NCBI GenBank assembly: GCA_019828595.1
Contig: JAHQRK010000031.1
Coordinates: 620,001 to 684,000, forward strand
From: Aphanomyces cochlioides
Taxonomy: Eukaryota > Oomycota > Saprolegniomycetes > Saprolegniales > Verrucalvaceae
Direction: 5' to 3'
DNA: 64,000 bases
Shown here: positions 1 through 11,299 of the stretch, piece after piece
Layout of the letters: each line of letters opens with the position of its first letter
Position numbering within the stretch: position 1 is the stretch's first letter
Notes under the pieces: generated by a model
Database searches by the model: none
Told to the model about the DNA's origin: nothing
The model's input: the letters and a program-made list of their open reading frames with translations, nothing else
Program-made: the position numbers and the translations under genes

Positions 1-2
1 CG

Positions 3-83
3 GCCGACATTCGAGCCGAGTGGCTCCAAGGGTTTGAGAAGGTCGTCGGCAGCCCTCGTGCTGACGTGGTGGTAGCCGCGTGA
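3..83 (+). CDS. C-terminal end of an unidentified protein (partial)
   Basis: An open frame enters from the left edge and ends at TGA 81-83. It gives 26 residues (ADIRAEWLQGFEKVV... ending VVVAA). The stop lies 22 bp from the stop of the opposite-strand TMEM65 gene, a normal tail-to-tail spacing in this dense genome. The fragment is too short to name a family. It is supported only by its open frame and position. Confidence 0.35.
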   Translation, partial: ADIRAEWLQGFEKVVGSPRADVVVAA

Positions 84-104
84 TGATAAACTCTCCACGT
101 GTAT

Positions 105-773
105 TTACTCCTTGAGTTTATCTTCTTTCGTATCAATAAAGAGCAATGGACACATGCCCAAGAGGCATCCAATCACAATACCAATAGTTGACCCTGCATA
201 ACGCGCTATTTGTGCCGATCGCAAGAGTCGTTGACTCTGCGACAGCTTGGGGTCGGCCAACCCCAATTGACTCGCCCAGGTTTCAATTACGCCGCCTAAT
301 CCAATGCCTGCTACGTCGCTAGAGTATTTTATAAGCAAGGAATAGACATAGGAAGTTCGTGGGTACCTGACTGCATTGCCAAGACCAGCAGCGGCCATGG
401 ACGAGATTCCCAGCGAGACACCAAGCGTGATGTCAATGTAATCACCCGCGAGGATCATGATAGAGTTGTCGACGAATCCAAAACCAATGAACGGTGCCAT
501 GCTCCGCAGCATCAATTGCCTCAATTGCAGCGGCGTTGGCTCCGGAACGGTCGCCGATGTCGTCATTGTCGTTGAGACGGCTGGAAGAAGCGATGACAAG
601 TGAACAATTGCTCGTTCATCGATTCTTGCAGCAATATTGGCCAGATCGTCGGAAGGCACTCGAGATAGCCTTTCAAGAACCTTGCGCTTGGATTCAGTAT
701 CCCAATTTGTCGATACAGTCGACAGGCCGCGCCGATGGCACAAGTGGACGACGCTGCAACCTCGCCAAATCAT
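105..773 (-). CDS. TMEM65: TMEM65 family mitochondrial inner-membrane protein
   Basis: The protein carries the TMEM65 signature: FIGFGFVDNSIMILAGDYID, then LGVSLGISSMAAAGLGNAV, then SDVAGIGLGG, and the C-terminal IGIVIGCLLGMCPLLF. The family is a small membrane protein of the mitochondrial inner membrane with three predicted TM segments. The basic N-terminus (MIWRGCSVVHLCHRRGL) fits a mitochondrial presequence. A 48-nt GT-AG intron (366 down to 319) lies in frame. Removing it joins GNAV to SDVAGIGL exactly as in the family; leaving it in inserts 16 foreign residues. The gene is divergent from the TMC-like gene, with a TCCGGAT motif between the two starts. Mature length is about 206 aa, shorter than animal TMEM65. 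Confidence 0.88.
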   Translation of the reverse strand: MIWRGCSVVHLCHRRGLSTVSTNWDTESKRKVLERLSRVPSDDLANIAARIDERAIVHLSSLLPAVSTTMTTSATVPEPTPLQLRQLMLRSMAPFIGFGFVDNSIMILAGDYIDITLGVSLGISSMAAAGLGNAVRYPRTSYVYSLLIKYSSDVAGIGLGGVIETWASQLGLADPKLSQSQRLLRSAQIARYAGSTIGIVIGCLLGMCPLLFIDTKEDKLKE

Positions 774-780
774 TAAATGA

Positions 781-800
781 AATTATCCGGATCCGGACAA
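781..800. promoter_or_regulatory. TCCGGAT promoter motif between divergent TMEM65 and TMC-like genes
   Basis: The sequence ATTATCCGGATCCGGACA holds two overlapping TCCGGA cores. It sits 8 bp from the TMEM65 ATG and about 50 bp from the TMC-like ATG. The same palindrome recurs just upstream of several other genes in the window. Its role is inferred from position only. Confidence 0.45.
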
Positions 801-850
801 AAATGAAACGGCTAAAACGCGCCATTTTTGAAATTGGGAAAGTCCATGCG

Positions 851-3800
851 ATGGACGCAGCTGGAAGAGTAAGATTCACTGCATATTTGAGCTTAAGAGA
901 GTTGTCTAGGGACGATCCAAGGTCATCCCAGTGGCTCCTATTGATAAGAGTAAGGTTTTCGATGAAGAAGACGCCGATGGCTTTGTGTATGTGGATAATA
1001 AACGATTGAGGTGGGATCACGGAACTGGTGGTTAGATACGAGAAATCAAGCTTCACTCCACGCCGAGTGTGGACGGATATTGAAAACAAGATTTCTAGGG
1101 CCATGGCAGTCGATGCAAATGAACCTGTCTCGAGATCGCGAGGCCAAGTTAATGACGACGATGACGATGAGGTCGATGGATTTCTTTACGAGAGTCCAGA
1201 GTTTGAAAAATTGCAACTGGAAGCGAAACTCGAGCGCTATACGACGCAATTGAAAGAGATGAAGTCAAGAATGCAGAAATGGAGTGCCAAAAGGGTATGT
1301 GTAAGATGCCGAAACTATTATATATAAATTGCTCGTTAGGCTATGTATCAAGAGCGAATAAAAGAACTCGAGAATCGACTGAAAGAGCAGGAAGATGAAT
1401 TTGCTGAACAAGAGGGAATATGGGAGAAACAAGTCATGTCCATGACACAACGCCCTAATTACCAAAATGTCAATCTTGTAAACAACAATGCCGGCCGAGA
1501 CGAGCTTGAACGTCAAAAAGCCAAAGATGCTCTGCGCCAAATGATATATGGTGCTGCCGATTTATATCAAGACGAAACAATCGATGACTTGGGCAATGTT
1601 CGCAAATCAGGCAGACAGCGCATCGTCTTGCTTATGCGTCGTCTTGTTCCATTTGTCCATGACATCAAGCACATTGAAGCTCGATTTGGAAGAAGTGTGT
1701 CGGCGTATTTTGTGTTTTGCAGGTGGATTCTGCTCAATTACTTGCTATTACTCGTTCCAACTGCATACATCCTGACCATCCATTGTTATGAATTGGTGGC
1801 GAATGTATGAAACCATGGGAACGCCGAAGAGATGATTGTTTTGTAGGATTATTCTTCATGGGGTACTTTCACTGGTGTTGTGCCAAGCTTTCTCCTTTAC
1901 CCAAGCTTCTCCTCCAAGGAAGCATTGCCCTACAGTGTATGCCGAGTTTTGACGCGGGGTATTGACTGTTATGCAGATATTCTTGTCCGAGATATGCATG
2001 GTTTTCTTGTTCATTTCCTCGTACAAGTGGATCCGAGAAGACCAAGTGAGTAAATTAGTCCAAGCTTCCGACCAGAGTCACCAGGTACTTGTTCCCCTCT
2101 TTAGCCACTCACATGGCAAACAAGTACAAATTCAGCAAACTAATTCTGAATGCATGGGATTTTGAAGCAACATCTAGTCAAGTACGTGCTTCGTTTTTGT
2201 CCAAATTGTTGCGTCATCCTGCAGGACGCATCCGACTGGAGTAAAGGAATTGGTGAAGCTCTGGGTGTGGCTCTCTACGACGACATTAAGCAGGAAAAAA
2301 TTCGGAATCGCAGCAAGTTTGTCGCTAAACTCGAAAAGATGACCTTTGATCCCATATTGTAGAGATGAGCGCTACAAATTGTATGCTCGTCGTATATTTG
2401 CAACGTTTTTATACATTGTAATCCAAAGCACATGTTGGGCATTAATCTTAATGCTCACTATCTTTTCGTCCGAATTGCAGCAGATTATCAAAGACAACGT
2501 GCCCTCCCTGACTGCATATGCAGCGAGGTAAATTTCATTTCGACCACGTTCAAACTGAAACTGTTTCAGTATTGTGCCGCTGGGAGCTGCTGTCATAAAT
2601 GGAGCATTACCAGCCATCATCTCTATTCTAACAAAATTTGAAAGATGGGATGACCAAGGATTTGAAATCAAAGCCATGGTTACGCGACTTTTTCTGGCCA
2701 AAGTTTTGAACATTCTCATTCAGTTATGGTCATATGGAATGCTTCTTGATCCATACTTGTACACTGAGAACACAGAACTGCTGGACTGGATGCCAATTCC
2801 ATCATTTGTTCGTTCTAATGTCATGATAAAGTTCAAAAGCGACGTGTACAGTTGCCGCGCCGAACAAGTCGCGTCTGGATTAATCATCTTGGTTCTCACG
2901 GATTTTGTTGTATCAAAAGTCTCAGCTATTGCCACCGCCCTTCTTGCAAAAGTTATTGAGATCATCAAGCAATGGAATGCCAAACGGAAAAAGCGTCTAA
3001 TTGTCGTCAATGACACTCGATCCGAGTTTTTGATTGCACCAAAAATGGTTGCTCTCATGTATTCCTGCACTCTATACCAATTTTCAATCCCTCTCGCACC
3101 AGTGACAGCAGTCACGTCGCTGATTATGCTCATCGTAAATTTCAAATTCGACAAGTTTTACCTCCAGGTACTGCCGTGCAAGTTCGTGTAAATGGTCAAT
3201 AGGTTGTAGAAATTTCAAAAGAAGCCCATTACGCCTTGGAGTGCCAAAGATGCTGGCACTTTTTTCATCAAGCTGTATTGGACGACAGTGCTGATATTTC
3301 TCTGCTGCATGTATTGGTTCATGAACGACACCACTTTGCCAAAGTTGTGCGAGGTCCAGGAAGCAAGCATGACCCAGCCTTTGTGCACTGCGAAATCACT
3401 GCTTGCATCATCTTCGGTCTGCACCATCGATACAACATCCCACGCAATGGTCTGCGCAACTTCGGTATTGTTTCTTCATATGTTGTAGAGCCCATACTTT
3501 TTGGACCAAATGAGCTCTACATCTTCCGATTCGGAGTGTAAAATTGGCTATCCTGCATGTATTTGTGCATCCAAGCTCGCTTGTGGGCCATTCGTGAACA
3601 GTTCTTCAGGTTTTGAGCCTCTTACCAAGGTAACATCATTTCAAATAGCGCATCACTTCAGTTTTCATTGTGTAGCTCGTATCCACGCAAGATGGCATCA
3701 AAATCTTGTACTCGCTTTCGACGGAACAATTGTCGTTTGTTTGGGCTGTTGTTGGTATTCTCTTGATGCAAGTCATGTTGAAATCAAACTCAATCCAAGC

Positions 3801-3960
3801 TATTGGGGTACAATTTCCACTGGTTGCCAAATTGTTCATATATTATGAATAGTTAGTCGGCTCGCTGAAAGAACAGGAAAGCAAAAGCCAAATCAGCTCG
3901 TTGCTTAAAAAATTGAAAGCCCAGGAGAAGAAACTCAAGCTTCAAAAGCTGCAATCTTAA
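851..3960 (+). CDS. TMC-like (transmembrane channel-like) multi-pass membrane protein
   Basis: The gene has many exons and introns of about 40-60 nt. I can place introns at 869-909, 987-1035, 1295-1339, 1805-1846 and 1937-1976, and others up to the last exon. The chosen ATG at 851 gives MDAAGR joined to GRSKVIPVAPIDKSK. An acidic, coiled-coil N-terminus (QERIKELENRLKEQEDEF) is followed by TMC hallmarks: HIEARFGRSVSAYFVFCRW with the first TM, NKYKFSKLILNAWDF, IVPLGAAVINGALPAI, a C-R-A-E-Q version of the CWET box followed by LTDFVV, KPITPWSAKDAGTFF, and the late CGPF motif. About 8-10 TM segments are visible. The C-terminus is a lysine-rich helix (LLKKLKAQEKKLKLQKLQS). Animal TMC proteins form mechanotransduction channels; ion conduction here is inferred. 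The exact set of introns after 3200 is uncertain. Confidence 0.75.
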
Positions 3961-4028
3961 CCATATGCGACTCTTTGTCACATCTGAATCTCAAGGTTCA
4001 AAATTCAAAATGGTGGCATAATCCTTCC

Positions 4029-4038
4029 TATCCGGACA
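4029..4038. promoter_or_regulatory. TATCCGGACA motif upstream of the TENT4-like gene
   Basis: A half-matching copy of the TATCCGGATA palindrome lies 38 bp before the ATG at 4076, in the short gap after the TMC-like stop. Its position agrees with the other copies in this window. Confidence 0.35.
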
Positions 4039-4075
4039 CAACCAACCAATCGCCAAGACGATCAATAGGTGGACG

Positions 4076-5743
4076 ATGAAAGGTCTTCACAACATGCACG
4101 ACAAGCGGAAACGACAAGCAAACGTCTATGCATCGTCGTCTGAGAGCGAATTGGACGAAGGCCCCTTCGCCAATCATTTGCTCAATGGTGCAGCATTGAG
4201 CAGAAAGAAATACCGCCGTCGAAACGATGACGACGACGAATTGTATCTACACATTCAAAACGGACAAGGGCTTTCAGCGGCTATTCCACGACGATTCAAG
4301 ACAATCGATCGAGGTCTCAAGAGTACACACTTATGGAAGTCGGAATATCCGCCGTGGCTGCTCAAGGTGGACTCCGAAACTGTGTCCTTGTCGGACGAGA
4401 TGACACACTTGGCAACGTACTTGAGTGTCAAGCCACAGGAAAAAGAAGCTCGTGAGACGATTGTCGAAGCGATTACGAAAACTCTCGAAAAGAGTTTTGG
4501 GGCTGATGAGTTCCAAGTCCATTTGTTCGGGTCTCATGCAAAGTCCACATCAGTGGCAACTTTCCGCAGCGATGTCGACATGACAATTGAGCAAAACTCG
4601 ACAAACAACAGGACGACGTACTTTGCAAGCGACTTATACGACGATGACGATGATAAAAGTGGCGACAGCGCTGAAACAGAGGACAACGACACAAGTGGGA
4701 TGCAATTCAATTTTACCGTTGGCTCCACCACGACATCAAATCAGTCCACAGCGTCAGCTACAACACCATTGAATACAACCGACACCATGTCAAAGACCAA
4801 ACGAAACCAATGCGTTCGATTCCTACACAAAGCTGCGCGATATCTTCGCCAAGATCATCCATCGTACACAGTCGAAGTGCGTCGTTGGGCTAAAGTTCCC
4901 ATTATCAACGTGGTTGACGTAAGTGTATCCTTAGTTTATCAATCACCCTTAACAATTACGTCTAGAAAATTTCAAAAATTGAAGTCGATGTCAGTCTTGG
5001 CCAGGAAAAACCCACAGCGGGAGACGAAATCGTGGCTTATTATGCTGCCACTTATCCCATCTTCAATATCCTCGTGGTAAACAACCAGCACATGCAATAC
5101 ATTTTTACAAGCTTCCATAGGTTCTCTTGAAAGAATTCCTGTACGAGAATTCCATCAACAAGCCGTATGAGGGCGGTATTGGCAGCTTCCGTCTCTACTG
5201 CATGGTAACTCATCTGTTGGCCACCTCCCATCCTTCAAATATATCAAATGGCCCGCGACTGCTCCTCCGTTTCTTTGAGATTTATGGCTGCTCTCAAAAG
5301 TTTAACAATAAAACCGTTCTTAAGTTACGGCACCCAAAGCGTCAGCCTCCTCTTCAGGTAACTCATTAAGCTCGCCCAAAGTTAATCTCACAATGTCACT
5401 TGTCCAGACAGAAGTTGACTTTCAAACAATCTTTCGAATTCGAGACTGCAATTTGGCGTTTCACGACGCTTCAAAGCGCTTAAGCTCAGCCATGCAAGCT
5501 ACTCCACGAGAGAAATCAGTGCTGTCTTCAGTCTTTTGGACGCGAGATTTACGAGAAGACCGAGACGAACGATTGGCGCTTGCTACAAAAGCCAAACCAC
5601 AGTTAGAAATTGCCATCGACACGACAATCGCAACGACAGTCCCCAAAGTTCCCCAGATAGACAAACGATTTGGAAAGAAGCGAATTACAACGTCGACAAA
5701 GAAACTAAAAAAGCTCTTCAAGCTGAAAGCTGTTAAAGCCTAA
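4076..5743 (+). CDS. TENT4/TRF4-like non-canonical poly(A) polymerase (nucleotidyltransferase)
   Basis: The protein has the pol-beta-type nucleotidyltransferase core: HLFGSHAKSTSVATFRSDVDMTI gives the GS motif and the first two metal-binding Asp residues (SDVD), and KIEVDVS supplies the third. Ahead of it is WKSEYPPWL and a helix (KEARETIVEAITKTLEKSFG). After it come the central domain and the PAP-associated motif NKPYEGGIGSF, typical of TRF4/PAPD5-7. The family adds short A or mixed tails to nuclear RNAs for exosome decay. Three introns are clear: 4919-4965, 5077-5120 and 5358-5407. An acidic, Thr/Ser-rich insert (YDDDDDKSGDSAETEDND) separates the second and third Asp regions, which is unusual. 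The C-terminus is Lys-rich and could be a nuclear signal. Confidence 0.85.
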
Positions 5744-6023
5744 AAGAATTTGGAAAAGAAAGACTGCTGCCAGTTATAGTCCATTTCAAATGGCTTTGTG
5801 CCCATATAAGCGTTCAATGCACCCTTTAGAGGTTTCCAGCAGCTCCATGTCATGGTAAGTTTATGCTTCAGTCGAATCTTTAAACTGAAACTCCAGAATA
5901 TAACTCTGTAGTGTCGTCAGTTGAAGGTTATAAAAGTTAGTCTCGAAATAGTGACATTTCGTCACTAAATCGGAGTAAACCGTACCGCCAATGAAATGAT
6001 TGGAGATTTTTGAGTTGCTGACG

Positions 6024-6854
6024 ATGGACCTGTTGTCGGCAGAGCTTTCGGCTGAAACCTTGGCGGCATTGCAAGCGCATTTGGCCACGGCCAAGCTGAA
6101 TGAAGAAAGCGAAGTGTCGGAAGATTTTCGTCTATCGCAATTGTAACTTTGCCTGCCGTATTGTACAAGAAAACTCACCTGTGTCTTGTAGCTGGTATGA
6201 CAAGAAGACTGGTGATGCCTTGGCCTTGGAAGCTCTTGAGAAAAGCAACGGAGGTCCCATTGCATTTGTGAGTACTCCAGCCGCATTCAAAGCTCTCAAG
6301 GTATTCCGATTGCATATCTCGATTGACACTCAATGTTGTAGGCCGTAGAACCCGACCGCACAGATGTCTACTTGTTCGAGTACGACCATCGCTTTGAAGA
6401 GAAATACCCGATGGAGTTCGTCTTCTACGACTACAACACACCCCTTGAGATCGATGCCAAGTTCCACCACTTCTTTTCTTACGTGCTTGTTGATCCACCA
6501 TACTTGGTACGACCACAATGCGGACTTGAGCTCATGCCCTTTGCCCCAGAACGTGAATTGCATGTCAAAGTTTGCCCAGACAATGCGGTGGCTCTCCAAA
6601 GACATCGATTCTCAAGGCCGCATTCAAACGCCTAATGCGTTCATCACAGGTTTGCGTCCATCTTGTCCAGCAGCTCATGTTGGTGTTTAGCTCAAATGCT
6701 ACGAAAGGATATTTACAAAGACCTTGGCTTTACACCGTCAGGCTTCATCCCAACTTTTGAATCCAAGTTGTCAAATCAATTCCTCACGTATACCAACTAT
6801 ACCTCCGAGCGCTTTGGCCCTTGCGACGAAGAATTTAGCGACGCTGAAGAGTAA
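6024..6854 (+). CDS. EEF1AKMT1: eEF1A lysine N-methyltransferase 1 (Efm5/N6AMT2 family)
   Basis: Spliced exons give MDLLSAELSAETLAALQAHL, DFRLSQFWYDKKTGDALAL, PIAFVSTPAAFKALK, VYLFEYDHRFEEKYPMEFVF, the catalytic-site motif VLVDPPYL, FAQTMRWLSKDIDSQGRI, and LSNQFLTYTNYTSERFGP. This is the order and spacing of EEF1AKMT1. Family members use SAM to methylate a lysine of translation factor eEF1A; DPPY is the D/N-PP-Y substrate-side motif. Introns: 6143-6191 (restores QFWY), 6301-6341, one directly after DPPYL, and one ending just before CTCAAATGCTACG. All splice in frame and the length (about 220 aa) is normal. Confidence 0.9.
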
Positions 6855-7997
6855 GGACCTGCGCTGATTTTATCGATACAAGCGGTCAGCTATCAAAAAA
6901 GACTGTCAACAATTTAGATGCATGAAAAAGACTTCTGCCGTCAGTCTTTCCCCCACGCATGGAGATCTCACATCCTCTGGCACGATGCACAACCAAAAGC
7001 TCTCATACGAGTGCGCGGGTCAATCGCTCTTCCTAGCAATCTGTCTTTCTTGTAAAATCGTCCACGTCTGCTGCTCTTTTGCTTTTCAACGCATTTCAAT
7101 GCAACGACAGATATCAGATCCACTCATCTGGCATTGCAATTACGATCATGCGCCATGGTTTCCATGCATTCGACTTTCTGGCTGACGCGTCAAAATGATC
7201 GTCTCCCAATTGAGATGTCGTCTTTCGACCGAGCACGCACAAGTGAAAGATTCCTCGTCTGATGACATTCTGACGTCAATTCTCAAGCATCTGACCATCT
7301 ATTCATGGCGGTCGTGTTTATGGGAGTTCAGTATCCCTGACAAGCTGTCAAGTCAGTATGTCAAGTGCAAGTTGAACAGGACAGGCTGTCAGGATCTTAT
7401 CTTCGTTCTCGGCGCACCCAACGACACATCCATGAACGACTTGCGTTATGCACGCGGCTGGACATGTCCAGAGACGAAAGCCGCTTGGAATCAGTGTGAC
7501 ATCGATGGCGATATATTGCTGGCCGTGTTTTGTCGAGCAAACTGCAAGATGCTTGCGTGAGTTATGTGATCCCGTCAACAAGGAAAACCAGTGACGACCA
7601 GCTTCTCGACATGGATGACACCATCGTCATCCCGCGACATTCAAATTAGCTCGAGGACTCTGAGGTTTGCTGACTATTTTTGTTTTACAACTTTCTCTCA
7701 GTAAGCATTGACATGGATATTTTATTCAATGAGTTCAAAATGCCAGTCATGGTGAGTTATTCTGTCGTCCGTTGCGACAACATCTGCGATAGGGACATGC
7801 ACTGATTTATTAGCCTGTTGCTTCTCAACAAACGTCGTGTGACACACGTTCACCAAAGAAAAAAAGACGAGCAACATGCGTGATCAGTGCGATTCTCGGC
7901 AAGTCCACCTGGTCTTTTTCAGTACAAATCGCACACAGGGTCGAAATTTCTCACCAAATCGAGCATCAATATGACAAAGCCCTCAGCAACCCATTTA
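6855..7997. other. Intergenic stretch with no supported gene
   Basis: Open frames occur (longest 7195-7560 on the plus strand, 121 codons), but none shows a recognisable motif, a convincing intron pattern or family resemblance. The end of the stretch is the left flank of the pogo/Tigger element, with its TA target site at 7996-7997. Confidence 0.4.
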
Positions 7998-8081
7998 CAG
8001 ATAAGCCTCCCACGAAGAAACCAATTTTTGAGAGGTTGTGGTATAAAATTTAACAGTATATAAAAATATAGACACCTGTAT

Positions 8082-8977
8082 TCAATTGAGCATGAAACGA
8101 ATGGAGGCTGCATCGCGGTTTTGACTTTGAGCAGTCAAAGAAGGTTGGTTTTCCTCATCACCAATGATCTCAGCGTGCTTCCAACAGTTCACAATCGTCG
8201 ACTGAGTGACTTCTCTCCAAGCATCTTCCGCCCATTTTACAGCAAGCTCCGTCTCGAAGACAAAGATTTTGGCTCTTTCCCTCGCTGTCGGCTTCGTCCC
8301 ATGGGGCTTGTGGATTGAAATCAACTCATTCAAATTGGACAATACAGCCATGGTCTTCCTGTGCTGGATCTTACTCTTGAACGCGGCAATTATTCCTGCG
8401 TCGAGTGGCTGCAGGTAAGCCTTGGTATTCGGAGGGAGATAGCTCAACGTGACATTAGAGAAAGGTGTCGTCAAACGGTGTGCAGACGCATTATCGACGA
8501 GTAACAAGACACGGCGCTGCTGGTGGGTCATATCTATGTTGAAATGGTGAAACTAGTCGTAGAAAACAGACGACGCCATCCATCCCTTCGCCGTGCCAGA
8601 GTAGTCCAATGGCATATCCGACAAGTTTCGCCTTCCCAGCCACCTTGGTCGTCGCGCATCGCCAATGATTTTCAGCTGCCTCTTGTCCGATCCATCAGCA
8701 TTCACGGCAAGTACAATCGTCAGACGTTTTTTCACAAACTTTCTTCCTTTCAGATTAGTCTTACCGATGGTGTGTTTGGGCTCACCACAGTAGAAGTACG
8801 CCGTTTCATCGAGGTTGTATATGTCACGCAGGGAAAAACTCTTGGTCACTTCTTGGATCTCTATTCGACCAGACAGTACAAGACTTTCATCAATTGAGGC
8901 AGCCTCGCCAAAAACACCCCGTTTGCGCATGTTGTGCCGGGATAAGAATTTACAAATCCATCCTTGAGAGAATTTCA
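8082..8977 (-). pseudogene. C-terminal DDE part of the pogo/Tigger transposase
   Basis: Two consecutive minus-strand frames give the CENP-B/Tigger catalytic domain: GWICKFLSRHNM and HGEA-like GEAASID, the first catalytic Asp in IYNLDETAYFY, AVNADGSDKRQLKIIG, the second Asp in VLLLVDNASAHR, and the third in LPPNTKAYLQPLDAGIIAAFK. The stretch around 8531-8553 needs a frame change, so the copy is decayed. At its 5' end the frame stops abruptly at the Harbinger junction near 8977. It matches the N-terminal piece at 11329-11679, which ends NSTYPQ, so the two are one gene split by the insertion. Confidence 0.8.
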
Positions 8978-9391
8978 GACAACTGTAAATAGCTTGGATG
9001 GTTCGGACAACCTTCTACACACGATGGCGATAGCTTCGATCCTTGAGACGTTATCTCCACTGGGGGTAACCACGCAAGGATCCAAGCCAAGTTTGATCGA
9101 TAATTCGTCCAACTGAGCAACGGTAAAGCGGTATCTCTCAACTGCAGTAGCATCATCGAGATGTATATCGAAGGAATTGGAGAAGTCAATTCTTGGGAGC
9201 CCTCGTATGAAACGAAACAGCTTGTTTTCCTCCATAGCCTTGAGCAGATGTATGAAGCGTCGGGTGCTACCTCCAGACAAGAGGTATAGCTGCAGCACGA
9301 AGAGCATTGCTTCCATGGGTCCCAGTTGTGGCGCAACAAAAGCCATCGAATGTCTCCTTTCCTGAGTCAAATTTGCTTTGAGTTGAACCAC
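8978..9391 (-). pseudogene. N-terminal part of Harbinger DDE transposase (inverted segment)
   Basis: The frame reads FDIHLDDATAVERYRFTVAQ, DELSIKLGLDPCVVTPSGDN, and AIAIVCRRLSEPSKLFTVV. This is the standard N-terminal region of oomycete/plant DDE_Tnp_4 transposases, in which a helical domain precedes an FGRS motif. It stops at the junction with the pogo sequence. The continuation (PTNEFGRSVASYSRIF) is found on the opposite strand from about 9512. Joining the two across the proposed inversion keeps the reading frame. Confidence 0.75.
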
Positions 9392-9480
9392 AATTTAACT
9401 CAACAAAAACAGGCGTTTGTGCTCAACAAAAAACATATGATATATTTTGTCCAATCAAAATCGATCCTGTTGTCAAAGTT

Positions 9481-9510
9481 AAACTCAACAAATTTTCGAA
9501 AAGGCTCTAA
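9481..9510 (+). repeat. Displaced left terminal inverted repeat of the Harbinger element
   Basis: AAACTCAACAAATTTTCGAA followed by AAGGCTCTAA matches the right terminus (11300-11328) at about 23 of 29 positions and lies in direct, not inverted, orientation. Its outer end abuts TGTGCCGACAAATG, the middle of the transposase gene. Confidence 0.7.
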
Positions 9511-9511
9511 T

Positions 9512-10302
9512 GTGCCGACAAATGAATTCGGGCGATCAGTGGCCTCGTATTCGAGGATTTTCCTGCACACTATACGTCTTTTGCACTCAAAGCACGCTGA
9601 TTTGTTGTACTTGAACAAGACTCTTATACAACAACGAATGCCCGAATATTGTGCTGCGGTCAAGGCAAAAGGTGTTCGATTGGCAAAGTGTTGGGGATTC
9701 ATAGATGGTCCGTGCGAACTAAACATCGTCTGCTGACGTGGTATATTTAATAGGAACCAAGCAATTCATTTCACGACCCACAGCTCGCAAAAATCCCCGT
9801 CATGAAAATGAGAATTTGCAACGATCTGTTTACAATGGCCATCCCAGACGCCACTGTTTCAATTGGCAAGGGATTACCAGTCCCGACGGAATCATGACAT
9901 CAATTTTTGGACCCGTAGAGGGAAGAAGACACGACAGTACTGTGTTGGCAAGAAGCGGACTTCAGAATGAATTTCGTGCAGATGACACATTTCAAGGAGC
10001 AGTCGTCTATGGCGATCCTGCATATTCATGCAGTGACTATGTAGTCTGCCCTTTTAGCAATGCTTCCCCTGGTTCACGAGAAGCCAAGTTTAATGAGCTC
10101 TGTTCGAGAGAGCGTGGAATGGGGATTTGGTCGAATTAAAGTGCTTTGGCCTTTCATCAATTTTGATAAGAAGCAAAAAGCATGCGAGGCGCCAATTGGA
10201 AAGATATTTAGCACTGCCGTGCTTTTGTCAAATTGCCACTGCTGTCTGCAACCGCATGGAAATCAAATCACGATGTATTTTGATATGAGCCACCCACACT
10301 AA
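9512..10302 (+). pseudogene. C-terminal catalytic part of Harbinger DDE_Tnp_4 transposase
   Basis: From 9512 the frame gives NEFGRSVASYSRIFLHTI, then AKCWGFIDG with the first catalytic Asp. After a short frame change near 9730-9750 come SVYNGHPRRHCFNWQGITSP, DGIMTSIFGPVEGRRHDSTV and the second Asp motif VVYGDPAYSC. The last part, ESVEWGFGRIK, holds the third acidic residue in the usual (V/A)EWxFG context and follows another frame change near 10080. The 5' portion lies inverted at 8978-9391. The copy cannot make a full protein as it stands. Confidence 0.75.
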
Positions 10303-10346
10303 GTGGCTATTTGAACTCGAACGTATAATCTTGCTGACTATGTTCG

Positions 10347-11034
10347 TCAACGCGGTAGAGAGTTGATAATTGCCAGCAAAAAATCTTGATTTCGTTTTTC
10401 CCTTGCATTTTCAAGTGCGATGCGACGTTCTTCACGTTCTGCCTCTTGGGCATCACGGTGTTTTAAATAGTCGAGTAGCATGGACGAACTATCTGGTGGA
10501 GCTTCCATTGAACCAACAGCGGAAGCAATTGAATCCATCATCGCGGATAATTGCTCCCGCTTTGTGCGCTTGGTCTGTCTTTTCTTTTTTGGCAGTCTCT
10601 GTTGCTCGTCCTATGATCAAGTTGTAAACATGGTTGGACGAAGATAGACTGCTTACATCACTACTCGTAGACGATTCAGATTCCTCCATAGCTTTTCGTC
10701 TCATGGTCGCTCCCGATGCCTCAAGAGCATCTACTCTACGCTTGTTTACCTGCTTATTTTTGTCTTGCTCCTCCGTGTGATCTTGCATTTGCTGATGAAT
10801 GTCTGTGAGAAGTTGGTCTTTTGTGTTATACTCCTCGGTTGTCCCAGACTGGCGTCTCGACTTTGATTCGGATGCCAAAAACGACTTCATCATTCCTTCA
10901 AATCGAGTCTTGTACGCAGGTCCGTTCTTTCCTGCAACAGTGACGTTTGGGGTGCCATTGACTTTGTCGGCAATGCCATCCCAAACCTTCATAACCGTTC
11001 GCGGAGCACATGCCCAGACTTGAGCGTTGTTCAC
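10347..11034 (-). CDS. Harbinger-associated Myb/SANT-like DNA-binding protein
   Basis: Two exons separated by a 46-nt intron (10656 down to 10611). Splicing joins SSTSSD to DEQQRLPKKKRQTKRTKREQ and then MMDSIASAVGSMEAPPD and a charged helix (EAEREERRIALENAREKRNQD). The first exon has WDGIADKVNGTPN and a KTRFEGMMKSF helix, the pattern of the Myb-like second protein of PIF/Harbinger elements, which recruits transposase to the termini. A preceding 5' exon (DDVLD) is likely between 11035 and 11116, but its splice is not clear; the only GT-AG option is about 22 nt. The start given is therefore the first in-frame Met of the second exon. Confidence 0.55.
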
Positions 11035-11299
11035 AGCCTAAAAGTTTATAGCATCGTACATCTAGAACATCATCACCATGAGAAGAATGATGTCGTCGCC
11101 GGCCGTAAATGTTCACCGCGTGGACGTCTTATCGATTGCGTTTTCATGAGAGGCTTCAGCCATGTCTGTTTGGCGCGAGGGTGCAAGAAATCAAGAATGC
11201 AATTCCATCTCAAACTGAATTCTTTCGAAACACCACTCTTTTGTTGTTGAGTTCTATTTCTTGACTCATGCCAAAGCATGTGCATTCTGTCTCAAACTC

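Noticed and set aside
7195..7560. 121-codon plus-strand open frame
   Set aside because: No recognisable motif, no intron support, and codon pattern does not resemble the neighbours. Not enough to call a gene.
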